This document shows positions 8,679 through 19,100 of a DNA stretch of 64,000 bases, in pieces. The position numbers and the translations under genes are program-made. The stretch lies in NCBI RefSeq assembly GCF_000014745.1, contig NC_008347.1, positions 2,806,001 through 2,870,000 of the forward strand, given 5' to 3'. The first letter of the stretch is position 1; each line of letters begins with the position of its first letter. The notes beneath the pieces are model-generated. The model saw nothing but the letters and a program-made list of their open reading frames with translations, searched no databases and was not told the DNA's origin. This stretch comes from Maricaulis maris MCS10. Lineage in GTDB: Bacteria; Pseudomonadota; Alphaproteobacteria; Caulobacterales; Maricaulaceae.

Positions 8679-8713
8679 CACGACTTATAACGCCCCCTTA
8701 ATCCCGTTCCGAT

Positions 8714-8730
8714 AGAATTTTATCAATTCT
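8714..8730. promoter_or_regulatory. Inverted repeat before the second TadG-like gene
   Basis: AGAATT (8714-8719) and AATTCT (8725-8730) flank TTATC, ending 16 bp before the ATG at 8747. It could be an operator or an mRNA hairpin near the ribosome site. No regulator can be named. Confidence 0.3.
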
Positions 8731-8746
8731 GTATTGGATCACTGCC

Positions 8747-10309
8747 ATGCCGTTCCAAGGCCTGTTCAATCTTGGCGCCCGCCTTTGTCGCGAAACCCGC
8801 GGCAATGTCGCGACGATTTTTGCCCTCACCCTGGTCCCGGTCGCCCTGTTGTCAGGTGGCGCGGTCGATCTAAGCCAGTCGATGAATGCCCGCTCGCGCC
8901 TGGCCCAGGCCCTCGACGCAGCCGCCCTCGCAGTCGGCGTCAATACCAACCTGTCGAGCTCGGAAGCGACCGGTATCGCCAATGATTTCATCGCCGCCAA
9001 CTATCCCGGCCGCGAGCTCGGCGTCGTCCAGAACGTCAATGTCTATATCGATGACGAAACCGACACGGTGACCGTTTCGGGCGAGGCCCGTGTGCGCACC
9101 ACCATGCTGGGCATGATCGGTCTCGACTACATCACGGTTCACTGGGAGAGCGAGGTCCAGCGCGCCCGCCAGCGGCTGGAGCTGGTCATGGTACTCGACA
9201 ATACCGGCTCGATGGGTGGCTCGAAGATCCGCAATCTGCGTGAAAGCGCCGAGTTGCTGACCGGCATCCTTTTTGATGCGGCTGACGACCCGAGCGATGT
9301 GAAGATCGGCCTCGTCCCCTTCGCTGCCACGGTGAATGTCGGAACCAATCATGCGCGCGCCTGGTGGATGGACCCGGATGCCTTGTCCCCGGTCCATGCC
9401 GAATGGGCAGGCGGCAATCCGGTCGAGATCGAGACCTGCTCCGGCCGGGGCCGGGGCCGGCGCCGACGTTGCCAAACCGAAGAGATCTGGGTCAATCACT
9501 GGGACCTGTTCGACCAGCTTCGCAATACCGGGTGGGAGGGCTGTGTTGAAGCTCGGCCGATCCCGATGGATATCGACGATACACCACCCAGCATCGGCAA
9601 TCCGAGCACGCTCTTTGTGCCGTATTTCGCGCCGGACGAGCCGGATAACGGCAGCTATTCCAACAGCTATCTCAGTGACGGTGTCAGTGGCGGTGTCAGC
9701 GAGCGACTGCAGGCGCTCGACAAATACGATAATGGCCGACCGAACCGCGAAGGGCCGAACCGGTCCTGCACCACGACACCGGTCACCCCCCTGACTTCGA
9801 CCGAGCGCACGGTGCTCAACGCAATCGGCGACATGGGCGCCAGCGGCACGACCAATATCCCCAATGGTGTCGGCTGGGGTATCCGGCTCATCTCGCCCGG
9901 CGCGCCCTTCACCGAAGGCTCCGCCTGGGACGATGATGAATACATCAAGGCGATGGTGATCCTGACCGATGGCGACAATGTCATGAGAGGGCGCAATACG
10001 GACCAAATGTCGGACTATGAAGCCTATGGATTTGTTGCCGACGGGCGCCTTGGACGTCGGTCTTCGAGTAGCAATGTCCTGTCCAACGAACTCGACGACC
10101 GCACCGAAGCAGCCTGCGCCTATGCCAGGTCACTGGGCATTCGCGTCTACACCATTACCTTCCAGGTCAATTCCAGCTCCACCCGAAGCCTGATGCAGAA
10201 CTGCGCCAGCAATCCGAGCCTGTATTTCGACTCGCCCTCATCGGAAGCGCTGGAAGACGCCTTCGAGATGATCGCCGGTGACCTGACAAACCTGCGCCTG
10301 TCGCGTTAA
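8747..10309 (+). CDS. TadG-like protein with von Willebrand factor A domain (copy 2)
   Basis: A 520-residue tandem paralogue of the preceding gene with the same plan: ETRGNVATIFALTLVPVALL as N-terminal anchor, a short extracytoplasmic segment, then a von Willebrand A domain with LVMVLDNTGSMGG. The two copies are alike throughout, with very similar ends. This copy has an insertion near residue 225 containing CSGRGRGRRRRC, an Arg-rich loop between two cysteines that could form a disulfide hairpin in the periplasm. GGA lies 8 nt before the start. The 90-bp gap from copy 1 holds possible regulatory elements, so the two may not be a strict operon. Confidence 0.85.
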   Translation: MPFQGLFNLGARLCRETRGNVATIFALTLVPVALLSGGAVDLSQSMNARSRLAQALDAAALAVGVNTNLSSSEATGIANDFIAANYPGRELGVVQNVNVYIDDETDTVTVSGEARVRTTMLGMIGLDYITVHWESEVQRARQRLELVMVLDNTGSMGGSKIRNLRESAELLTGILFDAADDPSDVKIGLVPFAATVNVGTNHARAWWMDPDALSPVHAEWAGGNPVEIETCSGRGRGRRRRCQTEEIWVNHWDLFDQLRNTGWEGCVEARPIPMDIDDTPPSIGNPSTLFVPYFAPDEPDNGSYSNSYLSDGVSGGVSERLQALDKYDNGRPNREGPNRSCTTTPVTPLTSTERTVLNAIGDMGASGTTNIPNGVGWGIRLISPGAPFTEGSAWDDDEYIKAMVILTDGDNVMRGRNTDQMSDYEAYGFVADGRLGRRSSSSNVLSNELDDRTEAACAYARSLGIRVYTITFQVNSSSTRSLMQNCASNPSLYFDSPSSEALEDAFEMIAGDLTNLRLSR

Positions 10310-10351
10310 ACGACAGGCGACAGGCCGTCTCATTCGAATTCCGGAGCGGGG

Positions 10352-11056
10352 TCAGCCCGGCAGGTCGAGCAATTCCAGCTCGAACACCAGCGCCATATTG
10401 GGGCCGATCGGGCCGCCCGGCGTGCCGCGCATGCCGTAGGCCAGATCGGGATGGATGAAGAGCTCCCAGCGCTCGCCGACCTGCATCAGCGGCAGGGCCT
10501 CGACCCAGCCGGCGATCAGGCGATCGGACGGGAAGGTCGCCGGCTCGCCGCGCGTCCAGGAACTGTCGAATTCCTCGCCATTGAGCAGCTGGCCGCGATA
10601 ATTCACCGTCACCACGTCACCGCGCATCGGGCTGGCACCCTCTTCCACCGCCGTACGGATGCGGAATAGCAGGCCGGACGGCAGGGCGAACACGCACGGC
10701 TCATCGAGCATGGCGGTCAGATAGGTATCGGCCTGGGCGCCATTGGCGGCCGGATCGGTTGCATCTTCGGGAAGGTCGACCAGCGGGATGGTCACGCTGT
10801 CATCGACGGAACAGGCGCGGGCCTCATCGACAACCAGCTGGCGGGCGATCAGTAGATCGAGATTGGGCACGACGCGATGCGCCAGTTCCAGGCGGGCGCG
10901 CAGGGCGTCGGCATCGCCGGCAGCGATGGCGTCGGTCAGGGAGGTATTGGAGGTCATGGTCTCGGTTTCAGTTTCGGTTGTGGCCGTGTCGGCGGGTTGC
11001 GAACAAGCCGACAGCGCCAGGGCGCAGCAGGTCGCGGCGAGGGCAAAACGGGTCAT
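10352..11056 (-). CDS. FKBP-type peptidyl-prolyl isomerase lipoprotein
   Basis: A 234-residue predicted lipoprotein: the signal peptide ends in LALSAC (lipobox Cys18), followed by a Thr/Glu-rich linker. The C-terminal FKBP fold runs from about residue 130 with GDVVTVNYRGQLLNGEEFDSS, the hydrophobic pocket region, FIHPDLAYGMRGTP and LVFELELLDL. It probably assists proline isomerisation and folding of periplasmic or outer-membrane proteins. It follows the M16 peptidase gene by 23 bp on the same strand and is probably co-transcribed, suggesting a joint envelope quality-control role. The stretch between lipobox and FKBP domain resembles the dimerisation region of Mip/FkpA proteins only in position. 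Confidence 0.9.
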   Translation of the reverse strand: MTRFALAATCCALALSACSQPADTATTETETETMTSNTSLTDAIAAGDADALRARLELAHRVVPNLDLLIARQLVVDEARACSVDDSVTIPLVDLPEDATDPAANGAQADTYLTAMLDEPCVFALPSGLLFRIRTAVEEGASPMRGDVVTVNYRGQLLNGEEFDSSWTRGEPATFPSDRLIAGWVEALPLMQVGERWELFIHPDLAYGMRGTPGGPIGPNMALVFELELLDLPG

Positions 11057-11079
11057 GGAATTATCCTGTTTGCTGGGAA

Positions 11080-13926
11080 TTATTCGGTGTCGCGCGGCAC
11101 GATGGTGACACGCCAGCTGCGATCGGGAGCGACATAACTTGCCGCTAGGGCAACAAGGTCGTCGCGGGTGACACTCTCATAGTCTGAGCGCAGGGACCGG
11201 ATCCGGTCCAGCCGGTCGGGATGGGCCCAGGACTGCGACAGCCAGGCCATCCAGGCACCATTGTTTTCCTGCGCATTCTCGATCCGCTCGAGCAGCGGGG
11301 TACGGGCCCGCAGGAATTCGTCATCGCTGATCGACCCGGCGGCCAGGTCGGCGGCCAGCTCATTGATCGCGGCATAGGTCTGGTCAACCGTTTCCAGGCG
11401 GACATCGGCGCCGACATAGAGATAGCCATAGTCAGGATAGACGTCGGACTCGCTGACCGCATTGGAAGCGGAATAGGTCAACCCTTCCCGTTCGCGAAGG
11501 CGCTCGGTCAGCTTGAGATCGAACACCGCATTCAGCAGCGCCATCGCGCGCGTACGGGCCGGATCACTGTCGTCAAAGGTCGGCCAATAGACATTGGCAC
11601 GGGCCTGGTTCGCCGGTCCGTTGTGCAACAGCACGACCGGTTCAGCGACCGGTTCCGGGAAGACCACAGTGCGGGCCTCGGCATAATCGGGCCAGGTGTC
11701 GGCCCGGTCCGGCAGGGCTCCCAGCGTCGGTGCCAGGGCTTCGATCAGGGCTTCCTCGCTGACATCGCCAACAATCGTCACCTCGATCGGCGCGCTTTCC
11801 AGCGCCGGGGTCAGGAAGTCGCGGATCGCGGCCATGTCGACACCGGCCACCTGTTCCGGATCGGGCAGGCCATAGCGCTCATCGCCGGAGCGGATCAGGC
11901 GCGCGACTTCAGCCGACATCACACCGCCCGGCGTTGAGTAGGAATTGCGGCGGATCTCCGGGATCACGGCGCGAAACTGGTCCATCCCCTCCTGGCGCCA
12001 GCCCGGATCGGTCAGGAAGGCGGTCAGAAGATCCATCTGGATACGCAGATCGCCCGGCGTTGTCCCGGTGTTGAAGGTGAAGCTGTCATCACCGACACTG
12101 AAGCTGTAGCCGATATTGCGACCGGCGAGGACCCGGCCCAGCTCATCGGCGGAATGCTCGCCCAGACCGGACGCCGTGAACACCGAACCGGCAATGATAT
12201 CAACCGCCGGCACCGCCCGCGGCTCCAGCTCACCGCGACCGAAATCGAGGCGGACACGCACCGTTCCGTCTTCAAAGTCGGTCTGTTTGAAGGTCACCGC
12301 GACGCCATTTTCAAAGCGCAGGCGCACCACACCCAGATCGTCGATCGTTTCGCGCGAGGCGATGGCGCCGGCAGGACCGAAATCAGTGTAGGCAAAACTC
12401 AGATCGCCATGATCTTCCGGCGCTTCGACCGGCTCTAGCGCGCTGGCCTGCCAGGCTTCGATCAGCCCGGTCTGCGGGTCTTCCAGCTCGACCGATGTGG
12501 CCAGGAAGAGCAAGGGCTCGACCCCGTCCCAGCGGGCTTGGAAGGCCGCCGAAACCGCTTCGGGCGTGACATCCGCCAGGGTCGCTTCAAAGCGTTCCAG
12601 CATGGATTGCGGTGTCGTGAGCACCTGGTCCGAGCGCCAGTTCGACCAGATCTGGTCGGCCAGGCCGGAAGTCGGGCGCGTGCCCGCCTGCTCGGCCCCG
12701 TCGCGCAGGGCGGTGTGGAGATTGGCGATCTGTTCGTCGAGTTCGGCCCGGGTGAAGCCATGCTCCAGCGCCCGGCGCAATTCCTGCTCGACTGCAGCCA
12801 CACCCTCTTCCCAGCGATCCGGGCGGGCAATCGCCAGCACCGAGGCCCGGTCGGCAATGCCGAAGTCCGAGCCGTGATTGGCGGCCGCCTGGATCAGCGG
12901 CGAGGTGCCCGAACTGGTCAGGGTGGCGAAGCGACGGCTGAGAATGGCATCGCCGATATTGGCGAGATTATTGTCAAAGCGGGCGGCCGCACTGTCGAGG
13001 ACCGGGGTGAAGGGTCGCACAGCGTCGACGGTGAAAATGGTGTAGATTTCCGGGTCATGGAAATAGCCGGCCGAGATTGGCCGGTCTGCCGACACGGTGC
13101 CCAGATCCGGGTCCTCGCGGGGGGCCTCAAGACCTTCCCAATCGGCGAAACTGGCTTCGATCCGGGCAATCACCGCCTGCGGGTCGACATCACCGACCAC
13201 AACCACCATGCCGCGCTCGGGCGTGTAGAAGTTCTCGTAATAGTCGACGAAACGCTCACGCTGGGCGTTTTCCAGGACATCCGTTGTGCCGATGGCGTCA
13301 CGATCCGGGATCAGGGTGTCCGGCAGCCGGAAGCGCCAAAGCGCATTGTTCCAGCGACGGATCGGCGTGTTGCGGACGCGTTCCTCTGACAGCACCACGC
13401 CACGCTCGCGGTCGATCGCCTCGGGATCGAACAGGATTTCGCTGGCGGTCTGCCGCATCAGGAAGAGCGCGGTCTCTACAGCCTCGTCTCCGGCATCGGG
13501 CAGATCAAGCTGGTAGCCGACCGTCTCATAGCCGGTGAAGGCATTGGTATCGGGTCCGAATTGCAAACCGAAGCGCTCCAGCAGGGGCACCATCTCGCCC
13601 TCGGGAACGTCGGTGGTGCCGTTGAAGGCCATGTGTTCGATGAAATGGGCCAGGCCGCGCTGGTCGTCGGCTTCGCCGAGCGAGCCCATATTGAAGACCA
13701 TGCGCACCGAAGCGACATTGGGCGGCGTTTCATTGGTCCGCACCGCATAGCGCAAACCGTTTTCGAGCTGACCGTAGATGATGTCGGGATCGGCCGGGAG
13801 ATCTGTGACCTCGTGGACGAAGGCATAATCGGTCGGCACCACCGCCTCCGGTGCCGGCTGACACGCGGCGAGCGCCAGCGCCAGTATGACTGACAGGCCT
13901 GTTCCGGTTCCGATTTTCAACGCCAT
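11080..13926 (-). CDS. M16 family zinc metallopeptidase, lipoprotein
   Basis: A 948-residue pitrilysin/insulinase-type peptidase with two M16 repeats. The signal peptide ends in LALAAC (lipobox Cys22), so it is probably anchored facing the periplasm. The inverted zinc motif is HFIEH (His94, Glu97, His98), with the distal Glu in ERGVVLSEERVR. The C-terminal half holds the second, non-catalytic M16 repeat (about 540-948). The start is ATG at 13926, where GGGAG sits 7 nt upstream; the frame continues 25 codons further upstream without a ribosome site. It precedes the FKBP gene. It resembles secreted PqqL-like M16 peptidases in layout; substrate unknown. Confidence 0.92.
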   Translation of the reverse strand: MALKIGTGTGLSVILALALAACQPAPEAVVPTDYAFVHEVTDLPADPDIIYGQLENGLRYAVRTNETPPNVASVRMVFNMGSLGEADDQRGLAHFIEHMAFNGTTDVPEGEMVPLLERFGLQFGPDTNAFTGYETVGYQLDLPDAGDEAVETALFLMRQTASEILFDPEAIDRERGVVLSEERVRNTPIRRWNNALWRFRLPDTLIPDRDAIGTTDVLENAQRERFVDYYENFYTPERGMVVVVGDVDPQAVIARIEASFADWEGLEAPREDPDLGTVSADRPISAGYFHDPEIYTIFTVDAVRPFTPVLDSAAARFDNNLANIGDAILSRRFATLTSSGTSPLIQAAANHGSDFGIADRASVLAIARPDRWEEGVAAVEQELRRALEHGFTRAELDEQIANLHTALRDGAEQAGTRPTSGLADQIWSNWRSDQVLTTPQSMLERFEATLADVTPEAVSAAFQARWDGVEPLLFLATSVELEDPQTGLIEAWQASALEPVEAPEDHGDLSFAYTDFGPAGAIASRETIDDLGVVRLRFENGVAVTFKQTDFEDGTVRVRLDFGRGELEPRAVPAVDIIAGSVFTASGLGEHSADELGRVLAGRNIGYSFSVGDDSFTFNTGTTPGDLRIQMDLLTAFLTDPGWRQEGMDQFRAVIPEIRRNSYSTPGGVMSAEVARLIRSGDERYGLPDPEQVAGVDMAAIRDFLTPALESAPIEVTIVGDVSEEALIEALAPTLGALPDRADTWPDYAEARTVVFPEPVAEPVVLLHNGPANQARANVYWPTFDDSDPARTRAMALLNAVFDLKLTERLREREGLTYSASNAVSESDVYPDYGYLYVGADVRLETVDQTYAAINELAADLAAGSISDDEFLRARTPLLERIENAQENNGAWMAWLSQSWAHPDRLDRIRSLRSDYESVTRDDLVALAASYVAPDRSWRVTIVPRDTE

Positions 13927-14009
13927 CTGGACACTCCCGGTCATGGTTACAGGTCCGGAACCTAGAGGTGTCCGGTTCAAAGTCGAGTGAAATAGCCGCA
14001 AATTCCGTG

Positions 14010-15869
14010 TCAGCCGGCGGGCCGTTCGAACGGGTCGTGCTCGGCGACCCAGTGCCCCTCGGCCACTTCCATCAATTGCGGCCGGTACTGGTCAGCATCC
14101 GGATCATCGACCAGCTTGGACTTCATGAAGCGCAGCTGGGCGCGGCTGTCCATCGGCGAAGGAAGCTCGCCGTCCAGCTTGACGCGGACCCGGGCTTTCT
14201 CGACCACCGGGTCCGGCACCGGGACGGCGGAGATCAGGGCCTGGGTGTAAGGGTGACGTGCGTCTTCATAGATATTGGTACGGTCTGCCAGTTCCACGAT
14301 CCGGCCGAGATAGAGGACCATGACCCGATGCGAAATCTCGCGCACGACCGAGAGGTCGTGAGAGATGAAGATCATCGACAGGTCCATTTCCTGCTGCAGC
14401 TTGATCAGGAGCTCGATGATCTGGGCCTGGATCGACACGTCGAGTGCCGAGACGGCTTCGTCGCAGATCACCAGCTTGGGTCGCAGGATCATGGCGCGGG
14501 CAATGCCGACGCGCTGGTTCTGGCCGCCGGACAGCTCGTGCGGGTAGCGGTTGATCATGTTCGGGTCGAGGCCGACCTTTGCCATCATCTCCTTGACCAC
14601 CCCTTCACGTTCCGCGCGCTTCATGGATTTGCGGAAAGTCAGGAGCGGTTCCTCGATCGAGGCGCCAATGGTCATGCGCGGGTCAAGCGAGGCGAGCGGA
14701 TCCTGGAAGACGATCTGGAATTCCTCGCGGGTCTTGCGCAATTCATTGCGCTTGAGGCTCAACAGGTCGCGACCAATCCAGGACACGGCGCCCTCCTGGG
14801 CCGGGACCAGTCGCAGCACGGCGCGGGCCAGGGTCGACTTGCCACAGCCGGACTCGCCGACCACGCCCAGGGTTTCACCCGGCCGCAGGTCGAAACTGAT
14901 GCCGTCGACGGCGCGCAGTGTCTTGTAGGTCGGGCGCAGGCCGCCGGAGACCTGGATCGGGAACTGGACCTTGACGTTGTCGACCGCCAGAAGCGGCTCG
15001 GCATCGGCCGCCGCGGCAACCGGTTTCAGCGTTGTGTGTCCCGGACGATCGGGGCGATCAAGGCGCGGCATGGCTTCCAGAAGCATGCGCGTATAATCAT
15101 GTTGGGGATTGGCGAAAATGTCCTCGATCGTGCCGCCTTCGACATAGACACCGTGCTTCATCACCTGGGCCCGGTCGGCCATGCGGGCGACAACGCCCAT
15201 GTCGTGGGTGATCAGGGCCAGAGCCGCACCGGTGTCACGCTTCAACTCGTCCATGATGTCGAGCACTTCGGCCTGCACCGTCACATCGAGCGCAGTGGTC
15301 GGCTCGTCGCAGATCAGGAGATCGGGCTCGCACAGCATCGACATGGCGATCATGACACGCTGGCGCATGCCGCCGGACAGTTCATGCGGGTATTGCGCCA
15401 GTCGGCGCTTGGCCTCGGGAATGCGGACCCGGTTGAGCCAGTCCAGCGCCCGAGCCTCGGCCGCCTTGCCGCGCATCTTCATATGGATGCCAAGAACTTC
15501 CTGCATCTGGTCGCCGACCGTCATGTGCGGCGTCAATGAGGTCAGCGGATCCTGGAAGATCATGGTCATCGACCGGCCACGCACCCGGTTCAGCTTGCTC
15601 GCAGGCAGACCAAGTATTTCCTTGTCGCGGTATTTGATCGAGCCCGTCGCCTTGCCGTTGGACGCCAGCAGGCCCATCGCCGCCAGGAAGGTCTGGCTCT
15701 TTCCTGATCCCGACTCACCGACGATCGCCAGGCATTCCCCGGCATTGATTTCCAGGGACACGCCCTTGACCGCCTCGACTTCACCGTCGGGGGTCTGGAA
15801 GTTCACGTTCAGATCGGAGACCTGCAAAATCGGCGCTGTCGTGGACAAATCGGCTGTGGCCTTGGGCAC
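14010..15869 (-). CDS. Fused two-domain peptide ABC transporter ATPase (DppD-DppF/YejF type)
   Basis: A 619-residue protein with two complete ABC ATPase domains of the dipeptide/oligopeptide class. The first has Walker [10 protein letters not shown], signature LSGGMRQR and Walker B LLICDEPT. The second has [17 protein letters not shown] and [12 protein letters not shown]. Each ends with the oligopeptide-transporter tail ([24 protein letters not shown]), which may carry a regulatory segment. The start is GTG at 15869, preceded by GGGGAG at 7 nt. No permease or binding-protein gene is adjacent, so its partners must be elsewhere. It presumably energises import of peptides or a related substrate. 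In the second domain Walker B reads DEAVSALD rather than DEPTSALD. Confidence 0.93.
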   Translation of the reverse strand: MPKATADLSTTAPILQVSDLNVNFQTPDGEVEAVKGVSLEINAGECLAIVGESGSGKSQTFLAAMGLLASNGKATGSIKYRDKEILGLPASKLNRVRGRSMTMIFQDPLTSLTPHMTVGDQMQEVLGIHMKMRGKAAEARALDWLNRVRIPEAKRRLAQYPHELSGGMRQRVMIAMSMLCEPDLLICDEPTTALDVTVQAEVLDIMDELKRDTGAALALITHDMGVVARMADRAQVMKHGVYVEGGTIEDIFANPQHDYTRMLLEAMPRLDRPDRPGHTTLKPVAAAADAEPLLAVDNVKVQFPIQVSGGLRPTYKTLRAVDGISFDLRPGETLGVVGESGCGKSTLARAVLRLVPAQEGAVSWIGRDLLSLKRNELRKTREEFQIVFQDPLASLDPRMTIGASIEEPLLTFRKSMKRAEREGVVKEMMAKVGLDPNMINRYPHELSGGQNQRVGIARAMILRPKLVICDEAVSALDVSIQAQIIELLIKLQQEMDLSMIFISHDLSVVREISHRVMVLYLGRIVELADRTNIYEDARHPYTQALISAVPVPDPVVEKARVRVKLDGELPSPMDSRAQLRFMKSKLVDDPDADQYRPQLMEVAEGHWVAEHDPFERPAG

Positions 15870-16109
15870 AATAATACTCCCCAAATACTCGGTAACCGGG
15901 GAGCATATCGACACAATGGCTGATGACCAGCCTCGTTCTCATCCCCAACTGCCCGCGGCGTGGAATGTCTTTGCGTGACCAGTGCAATACACTGGTGCTA
16001 AGCTTCCGACGCATCAAACCTTTTCATTCCGGGCGGGACTCAGTCACACTGCAGGCCGAGGATCGGCCAAAAGGTGGTGGATGAGACTGGCTGCGGGAGC
16101 ACTGACGCG

Positions 16110-19100
16110 ATGACCTCACGGTCCGCCGACATACAGCGCGCCTTGTTCGCCTGCTCCCCCTTGGCCATCGTGACGCTGGACGCTGCCGGCACCATCAACG
16201 CGGTGAACGCGGCCGCGATCGAGCTTCTGGGCCATGACCAGGCCGACCTGATCGGCAAACGGGCGCAGATCGTGTTCGCCGACCCGCGGGCCTACGACCA
16301 GCTTGAAGCGACCCGGTTCAACATACCCAGCGGCATGCCCGAAGGGCGTTTCACAGCCCGCTACCGCACCCGTAACAGTCGCATCTTTGATGGTGAAACC
16401 GTTGCCGCCCGGGTCGCCAGTGAAGGGGCCTACGGAACGGGCACCCTGTTGTTCATACGCGATGTCACCGCCGAACTCGCTCTGAAGGCCAAACTCGAGG
16501 CAAGCGACATCCAGCTGCGCGCGGCGCTGGCTTCGGCCAATGAAGGCGCCTTCTCGCTCAATCTTGTCACCCGGCTGGGATCGACGCGCGGCTTTATCAA
16601 CGAGTTCCTCGGCATTGCCAGTGCCGACGCCACCATTTCGCTGGAACGCTGGCTGGAAATAACCGCCGAGGACGACCGTGCCCGGCTGGCCGAGGCTTTC
16701 GAAACCCTGCGCACCCACCCCACACATCCGCTCGACATCGTGTTCCAGGCAACCCGCGCGGATGAGGTCATGCGCTGGCTGCACATGCGGGGGAAAGTCA
16801 CCGAATTCAACCGCGACGGGTCACCATTGCGGGTTTCCGGCGTCATCGCGGACACCACAGAACGCCATGCCCTCGAAACCAAGCTTGCCGCACGCGAACG
16901 ACAACTCGCCGAAGCGATCGAATTCGGATCGAGCGGTGTCTGGGAGGTCAACCCGGCCACACTGAAAGTCGCACCCATCGGGCCGATCCGGGCGATGCTG
17001 GGCCTGACGGACGAGGAGGTCGAAATAGACGGGGCGCTCTGGCTGGAATCCACCCATGAGGCCGAGCGCGGCGAAGTCGCCCGGCAATTACGGGCCATGG
17101 CAGAAGGCACTTCCAATGTCCTTGACGTGGAATACCGCCTGCGGGACGCCCGTTCGGGAAACTGGATCTGGCTGCGCTCCCGCGGCGCTCTGAAACCGGA
17201 CACCGAGCCCCCCACCGCGGTCGGCATGTTGTTCGATATCACCGAACTCAAACAGCTCGAGCTCAAACTCGCCGAAACCGAACGGTTGATGCGCGAAGGC
17301 CTTGAGGGCGCCAATGATGGCGCCTGGAGCATGGACGTTCAGTCCAACCAATTGACTGTTTCCGGCCTGATTTCGCGCCTTCTGACAGTCGAGGACGGTG
17401 CGACGATCACCCTGGACGACTGGTTTTCCCTGCTGCCGGCGGATGGCGAACCGGTTGCCCGAAGCCGGTTTCGCGACTTCACCGACCAGACTCGCGACCA
17501 GACGGGCGCCGGAACCAGTCAGGACCTGGGCCGCTTCCGGGTGATCGGGCCGGACAGCTCGGAAGTCTGGTTACGTTCGCGCGGACGCGTGGTCGAATGG
17601 ACGCCAGACGGGCAGGCGCGTCGCGCCGCCGGCATCGTCAGCAATATTACCGAGGAACGGCGCCTCGAACGGGCCCTCGCGGAAAGCGACAGGCGGCTGC
17701 GCGAAGCGCTGCTGGCAGCGGGCGAAGGCGCCTGGCGGATCAATTTGAGAACCCGCATTGGCGAGGTCAGCGCCATTATCGCGGAGATGCTGGGGCTGCC
17801 ACCCCGGGACGCCCGCGTCACCTATGATGACTGGGAAACCCGCATCCACCCGGACGATCTCGATACCGCGCGCGAAGCGTTTATGGCGCTCCGGGCTGGC
17901 GAACGCGACTCGATTGATATCGTTGTGCGCTACCAATCCGAGGTCGGCGGCTGGATCCGCATCCACAATCGAGGCCGCATTTCGGATCGCGATACCCATG
18001 GCAATCCCACCGTGGCCACCGGCTTCATCGCCGACATCACCGAACGGCTGGCCACGCAGGAGGCGCTCGCGGATCGTGAGCAACAACTCTTCCAGGCCGT
18101 GACTGCCGCCGCGCTTGGCACCTGGCGGATCGACCTGGTTGACCAGACCATCAATTTGCGCGGCACGATCGTGGCCCAGCTGTTTGGCGACGACGAAACG
18201 CGAACCCTCCCCATCTCGGAATGGCGAGAACACATCCATCCGGACGACCTGGTCGCGGTCGACGCCTCGGTGGCCCACATACTCACCGTCGATGACGTCC
18301 AGGCCGACGACCAGTATCGGCTGCGAGACTGGGCCGGTGATTTCGTCTGGCACCGCTCGACCGGTCGCATTGTCGAGCGCGACGAAAACGGCCGGGCGAC
18401 GGCCGCTTCCGGCGTGCTGTGGAATATCGATGCCACACGGCGGCTGGAATCCCTGATGGCGGAGGAGCGGGCCCGGTTCGAGCGCATCTACCGGGCCACA
18501 CCGGCGATGATGCACACCATCGACAATGAAGGCTTCATCGTCGAAGTCAGCGACTTCTGGCTGTCTCATCTGGGCTACAAGCGGTCCGAGGTGATCGGGC
18601 GTCGATCAACCGATTTTCTTGACCCGGAATCGCGCGAGCGCGCCATCAATGTCGAATTGCCCAAGCTGTTCCAGATGGGCAAGAACACGCATACGGCCTA
18701 CCGCTTCCTGCGCAAATCGGGTGAGCCGGTCGACGTATTGCTGTCCTCATTCCTCGAGCGCGACAAGGAAGGCAATCCGGTCCGTTCCTATGCCACGCTC
18801 ACCGACATCACCGAGCTCAAGGCGACCAATGCCCAACTGGAACGCACCAACCGGGAACTCGATCGCTTCGCCACGGTTGCCTCTCATGACCTGCAGGAAC
18901 CGTTACGCAAGGTTGCGGCCTTCTCCTCGCTTGTCCGGCGGCGTTATTCCGACAAGCTGGATGAGGATGGGGCTCGCAGTCTGGATTACCTGGCCGATGC
19001 GGCCGAGCGAATGCAGCGCCTGATCAACGAGCTCCTGTCCTATTCCAAACTCGCCAGCCAGCCCCTCAACCTGACCGACATCGACATGTCGGCGTTGGTC

